Of a stretch of 64,000 nucleotides of DNA, positions 19,700 to 31,120 are shown piece by piece. Under the pieces are notes generated by a model. It saw only the letters and a list, made by a program, of their open reading frames with translations. It was not told the DNA's origin and did not search any database. Both the position numbers and the translations under genes were made by a program. Location: the NCBI GenBank assembly GCA_037501455.1, contig CM074863.1, positions 54,851,501-54,915,500 of the forward strand. Reading direction: 5' to 3'. Positions within the stretch are counted from its first letter, which is position 1. Each line of letters opens with the position of its first letter. This DNA comes from Lantana camara. Its lineage: Eukaryota; Streptophyta; Magnoliopsida; Lamiales; Verbenaceae.

Positions 19700-22357
19700 T
19701 GTAGCGCCCTAACCCCAAGGCACTACATCCCCCGCACTATAGCCTCGATCAACATACGAAATGGACAATCCGTACATAAACCAAAACTATAGCGAACGGG
19801 TGACAATCAAAATAAACGTGCTAGGTGGGACACTCCCCAACATAATTAGATCAAAACATGAATTTAAAAACGGAAGCAATACATCAATCATACATATAGG
19901 TACCATATTTATCGATATAGATACATATAGGTACCAAACTTAACTATCAATACATTATCATCTCTTTATACTATATATATGCTCAAGTACTCAAAATATG
20001 CTAGCAATTATCATGACATGTCTTTCCCAAAAGTTCTATACATGTTATATCAAAAAGCTGTACATGAAAGGTGTAATGCTAGACCCGTGAAAATGCAAGA
20101 CTGGACCGGACTCCCGCCTAGCATGACCACGCTCACAAGTACCTGAAAAGTGAAGTATCAATCTACCGAAGACTGAGTGAGGGGCAATAAATCTATATAG
20201 CACACGTCACATGCAAGTTGTAGCCTCGGGTGAAGACTTGGAAAAGAAATAAATATATAGTTCAAGAAAACTTGTTCTTTGCCCGAGATTACAAAGAATC
20301 ACTTTAACATTTTAACTTGATCATTTCATGAACATGTGGCCCCGGCGAGTAAGGGCGATTCTCCAACCTTTACACCAAACGTGACAATATGTGCTTGCAT
20401 GATTTACTCAATACGTGATCATACATTTCCTTTAGTGCTCAAATAAACATATTCATGCTTAAAACATGTAATAACCCGAGGATAACCCGACATGCCGGAT
20501 TCATCCCCAGTCTCCTTCTTCCTCCGGGTGATAGTGAGTTTGCAAGGCCTAACTATCCACGACATGGTGTGTATAGCGAACATGACTCCCTAAACACGGA
20601 ACTCCTTCCACCACTAATCTCCTAGTGGCTTCAGGGGTGATCCCAATGAGATGAGAATAGCTCAGGAGTTACCCGTCAGCCCTTGCTTTCCCGGTTGGCT
20701 CAAGAACTATCCTCGGGCCCACGTGCAATCATGTACTCGCCAAACATGCTTGAAAATCATGACAATCATGGCTTGCTTGCTTGAAATATTTGTATTTTGG
20801 AAAACGTTTAAAATTATAATACGTTTTGGCCGAAAATAGCACATAACGGTTGTAGGGTTCTATGTACCTAAAACAAAACCTCACCTTTTCTTACAAAACA
20901 AAACAAGGATATGCTCTACGGAGCCTGCTCCTCGTCCACGACCTCATGACCTGTGCAAACACGACGTGTATACGTGAGACATGACTCAAAATGGACCAAA
21001 TATGACGAACGGCGAAAATGCAACGAGATGACGAGCAAATCACAATGTGGCATGAAAACATCTTGTTTCAGTACATAATCAATCATATAATAGCAATTCG
21101 GGGTCAAAGAAATCATCGGATCATGGGGCTAAAAATGTAATTTTATGCAGAAACTTTTGTTCTGTCAGACGCATGGGAACGGCCGTTCCGGCTTCACTTT
21201 GAAAATGGGAAGGGCCATTCCCATAAACCCAAAAACGCGCCAACGATTTCTATTTTTGAAACACGCTGAAGCTGGGAACGGCCCTTCCGGCACGCAGGCC
21301 AAAATGGGAACGACCGTTCCCAAGCTCGGCCGCCTATTTTGTTTAAAAGAGTGGGAACGCCCATTCCCACAATGCCTTGAGGCTGGGAACGGTCGTTCCG
21401 AGTTTCTGCAACTCAAAAACAGAGCAGAAACAGGGGATTGCTACGGGAAAAACAACCAAGCAACAAAGTTTCAAGTTTTGATCCCCAATTGCTATTATTT
21501 CTGGAAATAAGATGCATACATGTTCAAAGGATGATAATATAACACTTAAACTCATAAACCATGGAAAATCATCAAGAATTCAAGGTTTCATGTTCATGCT
21601 CATACTTGATCACTCAAACCAAACACTCAAGAATTCATGCTCCAAATCATGCCATAATTCAAGATATTATCACAGAATCATGCTTCCATCTACAATTAAT
21701 CCATCTAGCATACAATTCTCAAACCCTAACTATCATATAAGTGATCAAGAATCATGAATTCATGCAAATACCAATCTTGAAGATAAAGAAATGAAGAAGA
21801 TGATCAAGCTTCAATTCTTGGAAATTCTTGATGTAAAGGGTGAAAATCTCTTCCTTATTTTTCCTTGAAGAAACCGAGAGCAAGAGAGTGGATATGTTGG
21901 GAGAATTTGATGATAGAATGATCAAGGAAGATCATGGAAGCAATATTACGTGATTCATATCTTGGAAATGTTTGAAATGACAACATTTGCTAATTAATCC
22001 TCCAAGAACTCAAGTCATGTAATTGAGGATATATGATTTTGAAATATGATCAATTAGGTCCTTGGAATGTTATACAATCAGGTCCCCTAAAGTTAGAAAA
22101 ATAATCGAGTCGGGACAATTTCGAAATTGGAACACTCTCGGTAATTGTTTTACGTAATAAATATTTTTTTCATGACTCGAAATAATTTTTCCAATGTTAT
22201 GTTTTCACATAATTCACATAATTGATGTTTCATGAATTTTATAAAAATATGAGATGTCACGTAAGAATATAGAATTTAAAAGAATTAAAATAAATTCCTA
22301 CGCTCAAAATCTCACACGTGGCGTGCTTACCTGTTCATCCGGAACCGGGGCGTTACA
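19700..22357 (-). mobile_element. G3: solo LTR of a G1-related family
   Basis: 2658 bp beginning TGTAGCGCCC and ending GGGGCGTTACA, flanked by TAGGC at 19695-19699 and 22358-22362. The uninterrupted G4 copy at about 25230 has CTAGGCTAGGCGGTCTAG at this site, which confirms the empty state. No interior is present, as expected after recombination between two LTRs. It carries the conserved U5-side block (20112-20184) and six palindromes like those of G1 (21174-21410). Confidence 0.87.
21174..21410. repeat. Cluster of six palindromes in G3
   Basis: GGGAACGGCCGTTCC-type units near 21175, 21208, 21274, 21306, 21351 and 21384. Spacers differ from G1 in sequence, but unit number and position in the LTR agree. 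Several units carry a mismatch in the stem (for example GGGAACGCCCATTCCC). Confidence 0.8.
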
Positions 22358-23448
22358 TAGGCGGTCTAGCATAAAACATAAAAGTCAAAACCTTATCAAA
22401 CGAACTCAAAAGCATGGAACGGGCATAAAGACACATTCATAACACATATAAATCATGCGTAACATGTAATATCAAAAGTCGGAAATGAAAACGGGCACAA
22501 AAGAAAGGAGCAAAGAAGCAAATACGTGCAAATAAGTCACACATGGTTCAAATAAGAGTCATATAATTCAAATATATCACAAAAGGAATATAATAAACAT
22601 ATAATTCACGTAATTAATTAATTAAAAGCGAACGTAACTCTCTCGTGAAGGCGTACCTGGAAAGGCCGGACAAGCGGGTGTTACAACCTCCCCTCCTTCA
22701 AAAGGACCTGTCCTCAGGTCCTAAGCGAGACCTAGGACGACTCTTGAACGGACTCAATTCCACGCTTCCGCTGCTCTACTGTGATCCAAGAATTGTAGTC
22801 TCATTGGGACACCTTCCTCAATTAGAAATGAGAAAGACTTCTCATATCCTGGTAACTCGGTGGCGCTTTCCAACTCCGAGTGAGTCTCCTTGGTCTTAGC
22901 AAACTCTATGTCCGGTTTACTCCCACTTCCAAATAGAATTCGAAAGTAGTTGGAGAAACTTGTCGGAATGGTTCTTGGTCTTCTACCGATAGCACATTAG
23001 ACATTGCTACACCAAGTCTACAATGTCCCTCCTTATGCTAACACCATTACCGGATCTTCAAGACTCGAACCAAGAGTGGAATTATTCTCGTGACTAAGCA
23101 CTTCTTGCGACATAAGCCCTAACCCTCCGTTAGCCACGTACAACCGAAGTCTTCCTTAGTACCTCGATCGTAACGGAGAAGTTTGAGTATCCTCGTGTAA
23201 TCAAGGTAACTCTCTTCAAAAGCCTTATCCACTCGAACCATGCCTCTTCCTTGTCTTTCATGCCACGGGACGACACTTGGGTAACAACGAACCTCCTGAT
23301 GGCTCCCGATAACACTAGAGACTTATTCTCTGTGGCAATCCTCGGTTCTTCTACCAAACGCGTAGTCGACAATACCCTTGTTGAAACCACACTTAACAAA
23401 GACCAAAGAATGCCAAAGAAGGATGGACGACTCCTCGAAGCAAGCAAG

Positions 23449-23523
23449 AAGGGTATTTATCTTCCACAGTTAACTTGTGCAGCTCACGGTAATATATACT
23501 CATCCTAAATCCCGTCTTCTTCT
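23449..23523 (-). pseudogene. Reverse-transcriptase stub in G4, unit 1
   Basis: About 25 codons on the minus strand match the Gypsy reverse-transcriptase block with the pattern KKK-G-RMxIxYRELxKLTxxxKYP. Here the residues are RMSIYYRELHKLTVEDKYP. The conserved continuation (LF..L.GA..FSK.DL) is missing and the flanks are unrelated frames. The same stub is at 30227-30282. Confidence 0.5.
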
Positions 23524-24248
23524 TAGATAGGACCAAGGTACTCCACAAAGAAGTACTCAAAGGGATGAAATTACCTTCTAAGAGCTCATCAACTACGAGT
23601 TAACTCCAACAGTCGCGTTAAAGCCCACCGGAAGGGAAACTCCAAACACGGTCCGATTCTAGGATAAAGACCACGATAACCTCGATGTCCTTATCGGGTG
23701 GAAACGAATTCCAACCTTCAAAGAAACACCAAGGGTGGCTTACTTCGATCTTTGTCTCCTTAAGCTTGGCTCGACCTCTGAGTTAACCCAAAGGAAAGCC
23801 ACAAAGCTTATTGTTCCGTCCCGGAATCACCAACACTTGCACAAAGGATATCTATGGGCTAGTCTTCAATCTAATACCCGAGAATGTCGTTGAGCCCCAA
23901 AAAGGACCTCCAAAGCAACCACCCACGTCTATGGTGTTGCCGACACCTTAACTAGAACTAGGTGCCTTCAAGAACAACCACCAGTAAGCTCGGCCCTCGC
24001 AACTCACCAAACACTCGAACACTCACTACACCAAACTCTCTCTAAGGAGAGAGTCAACACAAAGAAGAAAAACTGAAAGAAACCACAAGCAAACACCAAT
24101 AAACAAACATCAAGGAGCGACAAGGAAGAAAACAACATACAATAAAATTAAAGATGCATGTATGAAGTGCCATGAATGCTTAGTGTACCTTTCACCATGG
24201 TAAAATATGGATCTTGACATCAAGCTCGCTGCTTCCACTGGAATCTAC

Positions 24249-24899
24249 TCAGACTTGTCTTGGAGTCTTGGAGTCATGGCTCTTCATAGATCTCAGGTTC
24301 TTGTTCTTCAGGCAACCACTCACCATATGTCCGGTTTCCCCACACCTATAGCATCTTTTGAGCTTCTTCCGACAAATTTCTTCCGTATGGTTTGGACCTT
24401 GACAATAGGAACATTGAATTGGTTCCATTGCAGGAGGCATCGAATCCATCTTCATGAGTTGAAGTTTCTTCTTCTTGGTGTCGGTGACATCTTGAAGTCC
24501 TTGGGATTCCTCTCGAAACATAGGCCTCTTGTTTGAGTTTGAGCTCGCTCCTTGATCTTGCCTCACATAAGAAGTGTGAGATTCCATCTTTTTCTTATCC
24601 ATCTCGTCTTGAATCACTCTTCTAAGTTCCTCGGACCATTCATGCATTGGTGAAATTTGGAAAACTTGTTAAATCTCGTCTCTCCGCTCTTGTATATAGC
24701 TCCGGACTTTAGGGTAATCTTGATTAGCTCTCGAACCTTCTAGCTCCGTCATAAGATCATCCATTCTCTTTTTTTCTTGTTCGAGGTTCAAGAACTCTTG
24801 AAGTTTTGTAACCATTTCCTTTGGAGGAATGTACTTGTAATAAAACTCTTGTTTCTCTTGTTTCCCATTTGACGGCAAATGTGGATGTGAAGATGCCAT
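24249..24899 (-). pseudogene. gag with two CCHC zinc knuckles, capsid-deleted, one nonsense codon (G4)
   Basis: The frame begins MASSHPHLPSNGKQEKQ (start codon 24897-24899). It runs through a Glu/Lys-rich helix-forming stretch (LQEFLNLEQEKKRMDDL) and has TAA at 24669-24671, then continues in the same frame to 24249. Two nucleocapsid knuckles are intact: CSYCQGPNHTEEIC and CYRCGETGHMVSGC (C-x2-C-x4-H-x4-C). The related copy at 63614-63859 has a capsid segment (FNPPKWFGGDD...AEEWLSEM) between the N-terminus and the FYYKYIPP block. It is deleted here, so this unit cannot make a normal gag. RNA binding and particle formation are the family role. Confidence 0.72.
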
Positions 24900-25076
24900 C
24901 CTGAAATAAGAAAATGATTCCAAAATATCGATGCGTGTCGGGTTTAGTACATGTTCATGTGAACGATTAATACAAATAATATAAATAATTCAAGTAATTC
25001 ACATAATAAATGAGAGTGAATGCAAACAATCACATAATCCTAAGCCGAACGACCTAGACAGACTTGACACGACGCC

Positions 25077-25105
25077 AGAGCTCCGGTTTTACAACCAAGA
25101 GCTCT
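25077..25105 (-). ncRNA. PBS-adjacent RNA hairpin of G4
   Basis: Minus strand: AGAGCTC pairs with GAGCTCT, GGTT with AACC, closing on a GTAA loop (GNRA type). The outer stem overlaps the PBS. Predicted structure. Confidence 0.55.
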
Positions 25106-25112
25106 GATACCA
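25101..25112 (-). other. G4 primer-binding site (tRNA-iMet), unit 1
   Basis: Plus strand GCTCTGATACCA is the complement of TGGTATCAGAGC. It lies 8 nt left of the LTR that starts at 25121. Confidence 0.88.
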
Positions 25113-26340
25113 TGCAAGGATGTAACACCCCGGAGCGAAGGGCGCCATATCCCCCGCACCATAGCCCAACACGAGTAACGAAATGGGGACTACGCTACCG
25201 TATCGAACCATGTCGAACGGGTGACAAACAAAACACACCTCTAGGCTAGGCGGTCTAGACCCTGAACAGAGTGCGCAAGATACATCAATTTATTACATAC
25301 CTTGCCCACCCTGGGCCACATAAAACATACTTAAGTTCAAATTACAAAACATAACTTATACGTATTTATTCATAGTACCAAATTATACATAGTACCAGAG
25401 CGGGAAAGTAAATATGCCAATGCAAGGGCTAAGCTAGAGACTCGACAAAACGACTCCCAAAACAAAAGACCTCCGCCTAGCACGACTCCCCAACCGGGTA
25501 CCTGCAAAATCAAAGAAAAGGGGGAAAAAAAACAACGAAGAGGGGTCAGTCCTAAAGACTGGTGAGGGGGCTAACACACGCACACATACATATAAGTAGA
25601 GCATAGCATAATCAAATCAAAGAGTGTTCATTAACTGGGGTTGGTTTTTGCATTCCAAATCATTTAAACCCTTGATACTACATATAGGAAGAAAGGTTTA
25701 GGGCCTAAGGCCAAAATCACCAAGTTTTAGAAATTAGAAGTCGAATCCCGATTCACAAACCATAACGGAACAAAGACTTAAACTAAATGAATCGACGAGT
25801 TCGAGTCCCAACCAACTTACTCCATAGCAAAACAAAACGAAGACAAAGCAAAAAGCATAAATCAATCCAACCTTTCACCGTTTGGGGAAGAGAACGGCCG
25901 CTCTCAACCCCACACATATCTTACTTTATAATGGTGGCATCGGGGGATCCTACCCGACCTTGACGGGTTATACCGCCGACATATGAGACCCGCTTTTCCC
26001 TCGACCTCCCAAGGATGAGCTAAGCCTCACTTTGGTGGAGAAGTATACAGGGGTTGCAACCGGCGACCCCATGGCCGACCTGGGTCTCCCATTATATACA
26101 ACTCCGGGGCACAAACTTACACTTATCACAAAGCTTATACACACGCACACATGGACCTATCTAACAATGTCCCAAAACTCGCAAAACAAAACTCACACCA
26201 ACCCTTTTTGAAAACGAATAATCAAAACTTAGCTTACATATACATATACAAGCCTTTTTGAAAAATCTCATAACAAAGGGGCCAATTCCCAAAAAATACT
26301 TATCAAACACTTATCTATATGTATATATATATATATATAT

Positions 26341-27545
26341 ATATGCGGGCTTAAAATACTTGTAAAGTTGTAGGTCATCATAGCTGAAAGGAAAGAAAAC
26401 CCCACCTTGTCGACCAAACCGAACAAAAGAACCACCTCTTCAACCTCGAGACAAACCTAAGAACAAAACAAAGACAAGAGACAACTTAGACTCAAAATGA
26501 ACCAATTAGATGCTCGGCATATGCATATGAATGCAAATGATGCATAAAGTATGAAATGAAGTTAACACTTAGGTCACCTTAATCCATATTGAATCATATC
26601 GAAACATAGCTCACATATTGCATCTTAAACACACACACGAACTTCATACAACTCATATAACATGTCAAATACCAAGTTAGAAGTGCATATATTTCATATA
26701 AGAGCAAAGGAATTCCAAGTAAGGCAAGCATACAAGGTAGGAAGTCATACTCGCACGTAAGGGAGCACTTAGATCGCATAAAGCACATTTCACGTCAAAG
26801 GAATCCATAAACTAAACACAATGTGCATAACTCACTCATAACACATTAAGAAAGCATATAACACATCAAAACCAAGCAAAGACAAGTTGTAGCATAGCAT
26901 GTTTTACATATAAACAAGTACATTTCACATTAGGGTCAAGAACGGGGAGGGAATCGAGCAAAACAAGCAAGAAAACAAGTTCGGGACCAAGGTGTGACCG
27001 TACGTAGGTCGCATGCGGGCTTAAAACACAGGTAGGGTGGTAGGACATATTAACTAAAAGATGAAAACCTCACCTTGACGACCAAACCGAATGTTTCAAA
27101 CCGGAACACACCTACAGGACCACCTCGTCACCCACGGGATCTTCCTAAGAACAAAGAAAACAACAAAAGACACCCTTAGACTCAAAATGAAACAATCAGA
27201 TGCTCGTAAAATGCATATGAATGCAAATGATGTATATGAAATGATACAAGCTTGCACTTAGGTCACATTAGGTCATAGCTCGCATATAAGCACCAAAATC
27301 ACATTGTAGGTTCATAATAAGGAGCATAACATGCAAATGCAATAAGTTAATGAACATACGAATCATAAACAAAGTAAGAAAAATCATATAATACTCAACG
27401 AAGCATGTATAGAAAACAAGGGAGGCAAAGGGATTGAGATGAGGTAGCATGTAGGACATATAAGATCATATCTTGCACATTTCATATCAAATCAGTCCAT
27501 AAACTTCATACAACACTCATAACACATAATACAACATGTTTAGAA
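26341..27545. repeat. Diverged tandem duplication in G4 LTR (about 0.6 kb unit)
   Basis: Both units start GCGGGCTTAAAA. They share CACCTTG.CGACCAAACCGAA, ACTTAGACTCAAAATGAA-like words and GCATATGAATGCAAATGAT, in the same order. Divergence is substantial, so the event is old. Confidence 0.7.
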
Positions 27546-27598
27546 CAATTAAACAAAGTGAAGAAATGAACAAACAACACAAACACACACAAGAGTGG

Positions 27599-27765
27599 GG
27601 CTAACAGCCGTTAGCCAGGTCATAAGCTCAGACCTGGACTAACGGTCAATAGCCCTCAAAAGCTCTAAGGGGGACTAACCCCCGTTAGGAGGGTCAGAGC
27701 CAAGGCTTCAGGGATTAAAGCCCGTTACCCTCCAACATAAAGGAAGGCCCTAACGGGCGTTAGGC
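27599..27765. repeat. Cluster of five palindromes in G4 LTR
   Basis: Units near 27599 (GGCTAACAGCCGTTAGCC), 27636, 27672, 27711 and 27748 (CCTAACGGGCGTTAGG). The sequence is unlike the G1/G3 palindromes, but it has the same design (short GC-centred inverted repeats at uneven spacing), and the cluster sits in a similar part of the LTR. Confidence 0.75.
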
Positions 27766-27918
27766 ACGGCTGGGCTGAAATTGTTCAAATTTCCGCCCTC
27801 AAACACCCAAGAAACTAAAAAAAATGTTCATACCATCATCAAGTTAACACATAATGGCAAGTTAGGGTAGCAAGAATTTATGCATTTCAAACCAATAAAT
27901 GAGCCAAAACTGAAGAAA

Positions 27919-28461
27919 CATGTGATACAAGTGAAAAGGGGTTCATGTTCATACAAACCTTCAAAGTTCATTAATGGCTCAACTACCACTTAAATCAAGT
28001 TCACAGATAGTCATAAAGGATGTCTTTGGATCTTATTACATGCTTCACATCAAAAGATTTCACAAGGAATCATGCTAGAATCATCAAAGCGCTCTAAACC
28101 CTCACTATTAATCATATATGCCATAGGATGCTCAAATCATGGAGAAATCCTGCAAACTTGTAGTTAAAATGATCACAAAGTCAGGAACATGTGATACAAG
28201 TGAAAAGGGATTCATGTTCATACAAACCTTCAAAGTTCATTAATGGCACACTCACGATTTCTCAACTACCACTTAAATCAAGTTCATAGAAGTCATAAAG
28301 GATGTCTTGGAACAATATTACATGCTTCACATCAAAAGATTTCACAAGGAATCATGCTAGAATCATCAAAGTTCTCTAAACCCTCACTATTCATCATATA
28401 CGCCATAGGATGCTCAAATCATGGAGCAATCTTGCAAACTTGTAGTTAAAATGATCACAAA
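27919..28461. repeat. Tandem duplication, about 270-bp unit, in G4 LTR
   Basis: 27919-28187 and 28188-28461 both start CATGTGATACAAGTGAAAAG and are nearly identical apart from a short insertion in the second unit. Confidence 0.85.
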
Positions 28462-30226
28462 TCATGGAGAACAGAAATATTAATTTATCTCTTGAATTGG
28501 AAGAGATTTGAAGGTGATATGCGCTCAAAACCACCAAAGGTGAATAGTTCCTCTCTTCCTTCCTTCTCTTCTCTCTTAGTTTAGACTTGGGGAGTGAATT
28601 TCTCTTCCGTATGGGGTGTGGTTCAAAATTGGCTGAGGTAGGGTGATAGAGGAGAGATTTAGTGGAGTGTGGGTTTGAGAATTGGTCAAAAAGGTGTTGC
28701 AATGAAAATGTTATTGCTATTTTAGTTAAAGGTGGTAAATCCGGTACAAGGTGCTCGGTTTGGGCAAATTTCGGGGGTCCAAACGGGCTTATAAAAATAT
28801 GAGGACAGGTTCTTTAGCTCCGTATCTTCATTACGAGTCCAACACCACTTCCAGAATTTGTATCTGAATTCTCAAGCTCAAGTTACGCCTTCCGGAACAC
28901 AAGATGCGCTAAAACGAGTTAGGCCCTCATGTCCCTAACAAATAAAACGGTTTGAAAACCGTATCAAATGAACTCTAAATCACGCAACAGGCATACAAAC
29001 ATGTTCGTAACACGTATAATTTAACAAATCACATAATCATAAAAATCGAAAATCAAAACAAGTTCAAACAGATCAAGAACGTAGTAAAAAGGCAAAAAGG
29101 TTCAAATAACACAATCAAAGTTCAAATATAATTCAAATAAAATTCATATAATTCAAGAATATTACATAAATAATATAATAAGCATATAATTCACATAATT
29201 AAATAATTAAAATGCACACGTTGGACTTTCGTAGCGGCGTACCTGTACGGCCAAAAAGTCGGGAAGGTACAAACTCCCCTCCTCAGGTCCGAAGCAAGTC
29301 TTGATCCACTTTAGAAACGAACTCAACTCCATGTTCCCGCTGTACCACTCTGATCTCAAAGAACGGTAGACTCCTTGGGGACAATACTTCCCTAATTGAA
29401 GAATAAGGAAGACTTCTCCTATCCCGGTAACTCGGCGGTGCTTGCCGAATCCGAATAAACCCCTTGTAAGGGATGCTTCTAAGAAGTCCTGATCTCTCAC
29501 TTCCACTCTAGGGGTCTTCTCTTCTGTAAACGACGAAGCTCTTAAAGCCTTGTTGAACAACGAAGCCATAAGAAAATGGATTAACTCGTTTGAAATAAGA
29601 AACGACTCAAATCTCATGAGATCTCCTTAGTCGTAGCAAACTGGATACTAAATTCTTAGCCATTTGCTCCCAGTTCGAAATAGAGTTCGAAAGTAGTCAG
29701 AGAATCCTTTCGGTTCTTGATGTTCGGTCTTCAACCGATGGCACTTTAGACATTGCTACACGAAGTTTGTAACATCCTTTCTTATGCCAACACATCATTA
29801 CCGGTTCTTCAAGTCCTCGAACAACCTTGAACCAGAAGTGGGATAAACCTTGTGACCAAGCACTTCTCGAGGCACAGGCTCCAACCTTTCCGTTAGCCAC
29901 GCACAACCAAAGCCTTCCTTATTGCCGCGGTATAACGGAGTAATTTTGGGCACCCTCGATAGGCTAAGCCGATGCCGAAGGTAAGTCTTCATCAAAAGCC
30001 TCACCCACTCAAAACCGTGCCTCTTCCTTATCGTTCATGTCAACGGGATGGCCGTCTATAGAAAGACGAATCTCCTGTTGAATCCCGATAACACTAGAGA
30101 CTTCCTCTCTGAGGTAATTCACGGTTCTTCTTCCCAAACACGTAGTCGAAAATACCGTTGTCAAAGCCCAACTCAGCGTAACCCATGAAACTCTGGAGAA
30201 GAACAACAACTCCTTGAAGCAAACAA

Positions 30227-30282
30227 AAGGATATTTGTCTTCCACAATTAACTGATGCAACTCACGTTAGTTTATACTCATC
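30227..30282 (-). pseudogene. Reverse-transcriptase stub in G4, unit 2
   Basis: Minus-strand codons read RMSIN, a stop, then RELHQLIVEDKYPF. This is the same truncated block as at 23449-23523 with an added nonsense codon. Finding it in both units indicates an inherited deletion. Confidence 0.45.
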
Positions 30283-31024
30283 CTAAGTCCACAACTAAAG
30301 CAATCCACAAAAAAAATGCTCGGACGGATGAAACCACCTTCTAAGAGCTCATTGAACTACACCTTCAACTCTACAACTAAACTAAAGTCATCCGGTAGGG
30401 AGTCTTCGAACAAGGTCCTACCCCGAGATAAAGATCACAACAACCTAAATTCCCCTATCGAGTGGTAACGAATTCCACTTTGAAGGAAACATCAAGATAG
30501 TTTTACTACGATCTTTGTCTCTTTAAGCTTGGCTCGATCCTTCGGTTAACCCAAAGGTAAGCCACGTAGCTTGTCGCACCTTTCGGAATAACCAACCGCT
30601 TCCACAAGGAATATAAATGGGCTAGCCTTTAATCTATTACCCAAAAATATCGTTGAGCCCCAAAACAGACCTCTTAGAAGCAACCACCAAAGCAACACGG
30701 CATTCGGCCAACCAACCCACGCCTTAGGTACCTCCGTACCTCAACAAAGCATCTTTAACAAGTCCACCGGGTAAACCTCGGCCCTCACAACTCGCCAAAC
30801 ACTCTCGAGCACTCAACTTACCAAGGAAAGCAACAACAACACCAACAACAAGCACCAAAGAGCGAAGAAACGGGAAGAAAACAAATAAGTGGGTTTCCCC
30901 GAGATTAAAGTATGCATTTATGAAATGCCATGAATGCATTAGTGTACCTTTCACCATGGCGGTAGTGTCGATCTCGACATCAAATTATTCATCTTCACTT
31001 GCATCAACTCAGACTTGACTCGGA

Positions 31025-31120
31025 GCCTTGGAACTATGGTTCTTCGTAAGCCTCATATTCTTATTCTTCGGGCAACCATTCACCATATGCCCCAATTCTC
31101 CACACTTGTAACACCTACTA
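31025..31120 (-). pseudogene. gag C-terminal piece with second zinc knuckle (G4 unit 2)
   Basis: On the minus strand the codons just left of G5 read RCYKCGELGHMVNGCPKNKN, a CCHC knuckle. The first knuckle of the same gag is on the far side of G5 at about 63150. TACTA at 31116-31120 is the target duplication. Confidence 0.7.

Larger units (their letters stand above)
19570..22685 (-). repeat. G4 LTR, internally deleted and interrupted by solo LTR G3
   Basis: It starts TGTAGCACCCCGG and ends GGGTGTTACA. Outside G3 only about 130 bp (19570-19699) and 323 bp (22363-22685) remain, against 4151 bp in the copy at 25121-29271. Most of the LTR is therefore deleted. It has interior sequence on both sides: a PBS on its left and a purine tract on its right (minus-strand GGAGGGGAGGT, 22686-22696). 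It is thus shared by two units of a chain. Confidence 0.72.
22686..25120 (-). mobile_element. G4 interior, first unit of the chain
   Basis: It lies between two G4 LTRs with the purine tract at the left end and the PBS at 25101-25112, so it reads leftward. At about 2.4 kb it is too short for a full gag-pol. Recognisable parts are a gag remnant (24249-24899) and a short reverse-transcriptase stub (23449-23523). Protease, most of the polymerase, RNase H and integrase are absent. The region 22700-24200 is similar to 29290-30950 of the next unit, so the reduced structure predates chain formation. Confidence 0.65.
25121..29271 (-). repeat. G4 full-length LTR (4.15 kb), shared by two units
   Basis: It starts TGTAACACCCCGG and ends GGAAGGTACA, with a PBS on the left and a purine tract on the right (minus AGGAGGGGAGTT, 29272-29283). 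Two internal duplications lengthen it: about 670 bp (26341-27010 against 27011-27545) and about 270 bp (27919-28187 against 28188-28461). A (TA)n tract lies at about 26321-26344. It has the conserved U5-side block (25472-25570) and a five-unit palindrome cluster (27599-27765). No gene is present. Confidence 0.75.
29272..31120 (-). mobile_element. G4 interior, second unit, left part
   Basis: It is similar over most of its length to 22686-24350 of the first unit. It includes the reverse-transcriptase stub (30227-30282) and, at the right end, the second gag zinc knuckle. The unit continues after the 32-kb G5 insertion at 63122. Frames are badly broken. Confidence 0.65.

Noticed and set aside
23251..23508. 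Overlapping frames on both strands, 85 and 105 codons
   Set aside because: No motif in either; only the short reverse-transcriptase stub nearby is supported.
24207..24536. 109-codon plus-strand frame
   Set aside because: Antisense shadow of the G4 gag zinc-knuckle region.
26321..26344. (TA)n tract as a functional element
   Set aside because: Simple microsatellite within the G4 LTR; no further structure.
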